Below are positions 54,288-56,820 of a stretch of 56,820 nucleotides of DNA, piece after piece. The stretch covers positions 1-56,820 of the forward strand of contig JAFXCR010000006.1 of the NCBI GenBank assembly GCA_017516465.1, in the 5' to 3' direction. The notes under the pieces were generated by a model, which was given only the letters and a program-made list of their open reading frames with translations, did not search any database and was not told where the DNA came from. The translations under genes were made by a program, and so were the position numbers. Every line of letters begins with the position of its first letter. Within the stretch, counting starts at the first letter, position 1. Source of the stretch: Ruminococcus sp. Lineage in GTDB: Bacteria > Bacillota > Clostridia > Oscillospirales > Ruminococcaceae.

Positions 54288-54704
54288 ATGCCTACATTTA
54301 ACCAGCTCGTTCGTAAGGGAAGAAAGGATCTTGAGACAAAGTCCACAGCTCCTGCACTTCAGAAGGGCTACAATGCTAAGAAAAAGGCTCAGATCAACCA
54401 GAGCTCTCCCCAGAAGAGAGGCGTTTGTACAGCTGTAAGAACTGCTACACCTAAGAAGCCTAACTCAGCTATGAGAAAGATCGCAAGAGTTAAGCTCACA
54501 AACGGATATGAGGTAACATCCTACATCCCTGGTATCGGTCACAACCTTCAGGAACACAGCGTTGTTCTCATCAGAGGCGGACGTGTTAAGGATCTCCCTG
54601 GTGTGCGTTACCACATCATCAGAGGTACTCTTGACGCTCAGGGCGTTGCTAATCGTGCTCAGGCTCGTTCCAAGTACGGTGCTAAGAGACCTAAGCAGAA
54701 GTAA
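54288..54704 (+). CDS. rpsL: 30S ribosomal protein S12
   Basis: A 138-residue decoding-centre protein. Conserved blocks: [15 protein letters not shown] (site of streptomycin-resistance changes), [14 protein letters not shown] and [17 protein letters not shown]. The C-terminus KRPKQK is normal. Its ribosome site is AAGGAGG. First gene of the str operon, with rpsG and fusA downstream. Confidence 0.98.
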   Translation: MPTFNQLVRKGRKDLETKSTAPALQKGYNAKKKAQINQSSPQKRGVCTAVRTATPKKPNSAMRKIARVKLTNGYEVTSYIPGIGHNLQEHSVVLIRGGRVKDLPGVRYHIIRGTLDAQGVANRAQARSKYGAKRPKQK

Positions 54705-54947
54705 GATTTACTTCGCAGTCTGATACAATTATATCAGATCTACGGTAGGCGGCATTCCGGTATCATGCCGTACATTTAAAATAGGATAACTACTATCGCA
54801 GGATAAATGCGGAGTTTTATATATATTATAGATCCTCTGCATTGGTCTTGACGGAACCATCGGGTGAAGTTATGCCCATTTCCGGCAGTAATCCGCATGG
54901 TACGAGTACCTATGAATTCATGAATCTATGTGAAGGAGGGAAGCGAA
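54705..54947 (+). other. Structured 243-base rpsL-rpsG spacer
   Basis: This stretch is long for a str-operon gap and has no ORF. Several stems can be drawn: TCTGATA/TATCAGA (54719-54738), CGGCAT/ATGCCG (54750-54770), AATGCGGAG/CTCTGCATT (54806-54843), and a more complex part at about 54854-54902 closed by ACCAT/ATGGT. No strong terminator or new promoter was seen. It may be a ribosomal-protein control region. Confidence 0.5.
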
Positions 54948-55418
54948 ATGCCAAGAAGAGGTAATATCGCAAAGCGTGATGTATTACAGGATCCTGTATA
55001 CAATTCAAAGCTCGTAACACGTCTTATCAACAACATTATGCTTGATGGTAAGAAGGGTGTTGCTCAGAAAATCGTTTACGATGCATTCGCAATCGTAGCT
55101 GAAAAGACAGGCAAGGACGCTCTTGAAGTATTCGAGCAGGCTATGGAAAATATCATGCCTGAACTCGAAGTAAAGGCTCGCCGTCTCGGAGGTGCCACAT
55201 ATCAGGTACCTATGGAGGTAAGACCTGAAAGACGTCAGACTCTCGGTCTCAGATGGATCACAAAGTACTCCAGACTGAGAAACGAAAAGACAATGAAGGA
55301 AAGACTTGCCGGTGAAATCCTCGACGCTATCAACGGAACAGGCGGTGCCTGCAAGAAGCGTGACGATACACACAAGATGGCAGAGGCTAACAAGGCTTTT
55401 GCACACTACCGCTGGTAA
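54948..55418 (+). CDS. rpsG: 30S ribosomal protein S7
   Basis: A 156-residue assembly protein of the small subunit. Start [16 protein letters not shown], then [18 protein letters not shown]-type block ([13 protein letters not shown]) and a C-terminal [13 protein letters not shown]. It binds the 3' major domain of 16S rRNA and in Escherichia coli represses the str operon. The ATG at 54948 has GGAGGG upstream. Confidence 0.98.
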   Translation: MPRRGNIAKRDVLQDPVYNSKLVTRLINNIMLDGKKGVAQKIVYDAFAIVAEKTGKDALEVFEQAMENIMPELEVKARRLGGATYQVPMEVRPERRQTLGLRWITKYSRLRNEKTMKERLAGEILDAINGTGGACKKRDDTHKMAEANKAFAHYRW

Positions 55419-55442
55419 TAACAGTATCGAAGGAGGATTATT

Positions 55443-56820
55443 ATGTCAAGAGACTGTACACTTGAAAATACAAGAAATATCGGCATAATGGCCCACATCG
55501 ACGCAGGTAAGACCACAACCACAGAACGTATCCTTTACTACACCGGTGTTAACCACAAGATCGGTGAGACTCACGAAGGATCCGCTACTATGGACTGGAT
55601 GGAGCAGGAGCAGGAAAGAGGTATCACAATCACCTCTGCTGCTACTACTTGCTACTGGGCAGGCCACAGACTCAACATCATCGATACACCCGGACACGTT
55701 GACTTCACTGTTGAAGTTGAGCGTTCACTCCGTGTACTCGATGGTTCTGTAACCGTTCTTTGTGCTAAGGGTGGTGTTGAGCCCCAGTCTGAAACCGTTT
55801 GGAGACAGGCTGATAACTACAAGGTTCCCCGTATGGCTTATGTAAATAAGATGGACATCATGGGTGCCGACTTCTATCGTGTTGTAGACATGATGAAGGA
55901 CAGACTTAAGTGTAATGCCGTTCCGATTCAGCTTCCTATCGGTGCTGAGGATCAGTTCAAGGGAATCATCGACCTCGTTGAAATGAAGGCTTACGTTTAT
56001 TACGATGACCTCGGAAAAGATATCCGTGTAGAAGATATCCCTGAGGATATGATGGACAAGGCTCAGGAATACCACGAAGCTATGGTAGAGTGTGTTGCTG
56101 AACAGGATGAAGCTCTCATGGAGAAGTACTTTGAAGAAGGCGAACTCTCCCTCGAAGAGATCAAGACTTGTATCAGAAAGGCAACTATCGCTAACGCTAT
56201 GGTTCCTGTTGTCTGCGGTACTTCATACAAGAACAAGGGCGTTCAGAAGCTCCTCGATGCTATCATCGACTACATGCCTTCTCCGCTCGACGTTCCCGCT
56301 ATCAAGGGTGTAAACCCTGATACAGACGCAGAAGAAGAAAGACCTTCTTCTGACGATGAGCCGTTCGCAGCTCTCGCATTCAAGATCGCTACTGACCCGT
56401 TTGTTGGTAAGCTTGCATTCTTCCGTGTTTATTCCGGTGTTGTAAATCAGGGCGATACAGTCCTCAACGCAACTAAGGATAACCGTGAAAGATTCGGACG
56501 TATCGTTCAGATGCACGCTAACCACAGAAAGGATCTTACAACTGTATATTCCGGTGATATCGCTGCTGCAGTAGGTCTTAAGAATACTACAACAGGTGAT
56601 ACACTCTGTGATGAAAAGCATCCTATCATTCTCGAATCCATGGAATTCCCGGAGCCTGTTATCCAGCTCGCTATCGAGCCCAAGACAAAGGCTGGTCAGG
56701 AAAAGATGGGTATCGCTCTCGCAAAGCTTGCTGAAGAGGATCCTTCCTTCAAGACATGGACAGACGAAGAAACTGGACAAACAATCATCGCTGGTATGGG
56801 TGAGCTCCACCTTGACATTA
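55443..56820 (+). CDS. fusA: Translation elongation factor G (partial, runs off the window)
   Basis: The first ~459 residues of EF-G. GTPase motifs: AHIDAGKTT (G1), RGITITSAA (G2), DTPGHVDF (G3), NKMDIMGAD (G4) and CGTSYKN (G5). Domain II begins near 310 ([13 protein letters not shown]), then LAEEDPSF and GMGELHLDI at the window end. It moves tRNAs and mRNA after peptide bond formation. The start has GGAGGA upstream and lies 24 bases after rpsG. The C-terminal domains IV and V are outside this window. Confidence 0.98.
   Translation, partial: MSRDCTLENTRNIGIMAHIDAGKTTTTERILYYTGVNHKIGETHEGSATMDWMEQEQERGITITSAATTCYWAGHRLNIIDTPGHVDFTVEVERSLRVLDGSVTVLCAKGGVEPQSETVWRQADNYKVPRMAYVNKMDIMGADFYRVVDMMKDRLKCNAVPIQLPIGAEDQFKGIIDLVEMKAYVYYDDLGKDIRVEDIPEDMMDKAQEYHEAMVECVAEQDEALMEKYFEEGELSLEEIKTCIRKATIANAMVPVVCGTSYKNKGVQKLLDAIIDYMPSPLDVPAIKGVNPDTDAEEERPSSDDEPFAALAFKIATDPFVGKLAFFRVYSGVVNQGDTVLNATKDNRERFGRIVQMHANHRKDLTTVYSGDIAAAVGLKNTTTGDTLCDEKHPIILESMEFPEPVIQLAIEPKTKAGQEKMGIALAKLAEEDPSFKTWTDEETGQTIIAGMGELHLDI

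Noticed and set aside
54841-54876. Possible internal promoter before rpsG (TTGACG-17-TATGCC)
   Set aside because: The -10 matches at only three positions and lies inside a structured region; chance is likely.
1-56820. tRNA or rRNA genes
   Set aside because: No cloverleaf-like sequence with T-loop motif and no rRNA-like stretch was noticed in the intergenic regions; a tRNAscan-type run would settle this.

Overview
The window looks like chromosomal DNA of a low-to-mid GC, Gram-positive, cellulolytic gut or rumen anaerobe of the genus Ruminococcus (R. flavefaciens / R. albus / R. champanellensis group). This is inferred from: dockerin-bearing GH5 cellulases, a GH9 cellulase, a probable cohesin-plus-dockerin protein, very Thr-rich linkers, Firmicutes-type consensus promoters and strong Shine-Dalgarno sites, and a phenylacetate/indolepyruvate gene set of the kind rumen ruminococci use. 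No rRNA, tRNA, CRISPR array or phage was seen.

Layout. 1-2330: a palindromic intergenic repeat, an NfeD/slipin (SPFH) pair, and a frameshifted secreted dockerin gene. 2568-4993: a minus-strand operon with an LCP-like membrane protein, TatD and a PP2C phosphatase. 5236-8347: alr, the TatD-linked radical SAM gene, a tiny membrane ORF and ilvE. 8468-11007: an ECF sigma factor with a membrane partner, then a divergent XRE repressor/membrane protein pair that share a near-ideal operator-promoter. 11060-16896: a minus-strand operon with two zinc-ribbon/TIR/TPR membrane proteins, an SPFH protein with three zinc ribbons, and a four-helix membrane protein. 17065-28736: GH25 lysozyme, pyk, pcrA, a membrane-anchored GH9 cellulase, an unknown anchored protein, malQ and a DUF1963 protein. 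30908-38961: an ACT-domain protein, duplicated lipoproteins, paaK, iorB, two small unknown genes, iorA and a HAD phosphatase. 39172-43008: tandem GH5-dockerin cellulases. 43252-49209: RING/zinc-ribbon membrane protein, a MITE-like element, an HMGL-like aldolase, serC-serA and a YcxB-like protein. 49401-54101: trkA-trkH, then the cohesin/dockerin protein. 54288-end: the str operon (rpsL, rpsG, fusA cut by the window end).

How the genes work together. Three themes recur. (1) Plant-cell-wall degradation: GH9, two GH5 and a likely adaptor scaffoldin, with two dockerin types that suggest two cohesin partners. (2) Envelope surveillance: two different SPFH proteins, several zinc-ribbon membrane proteins, an LCP-like protein, an ECF sigma system and the TIR operon. 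(3) Amino-acid biosynthesis and keto-acid chemistry: ilvE, serC-serA, and iorA/iorB/paaK/ACT, which could carboxylate arylacetyl-CoA reductively to aromatic keto acids.

The best candidate for an undescribed system is the TIR-SPFH operon at 11060-16896. Both TIR proteins keep the residue expected of NAD-cleaving TIR domains, and they are tied to a membrane-scaffold module. All calls come from reading the sequence; no database search was run.
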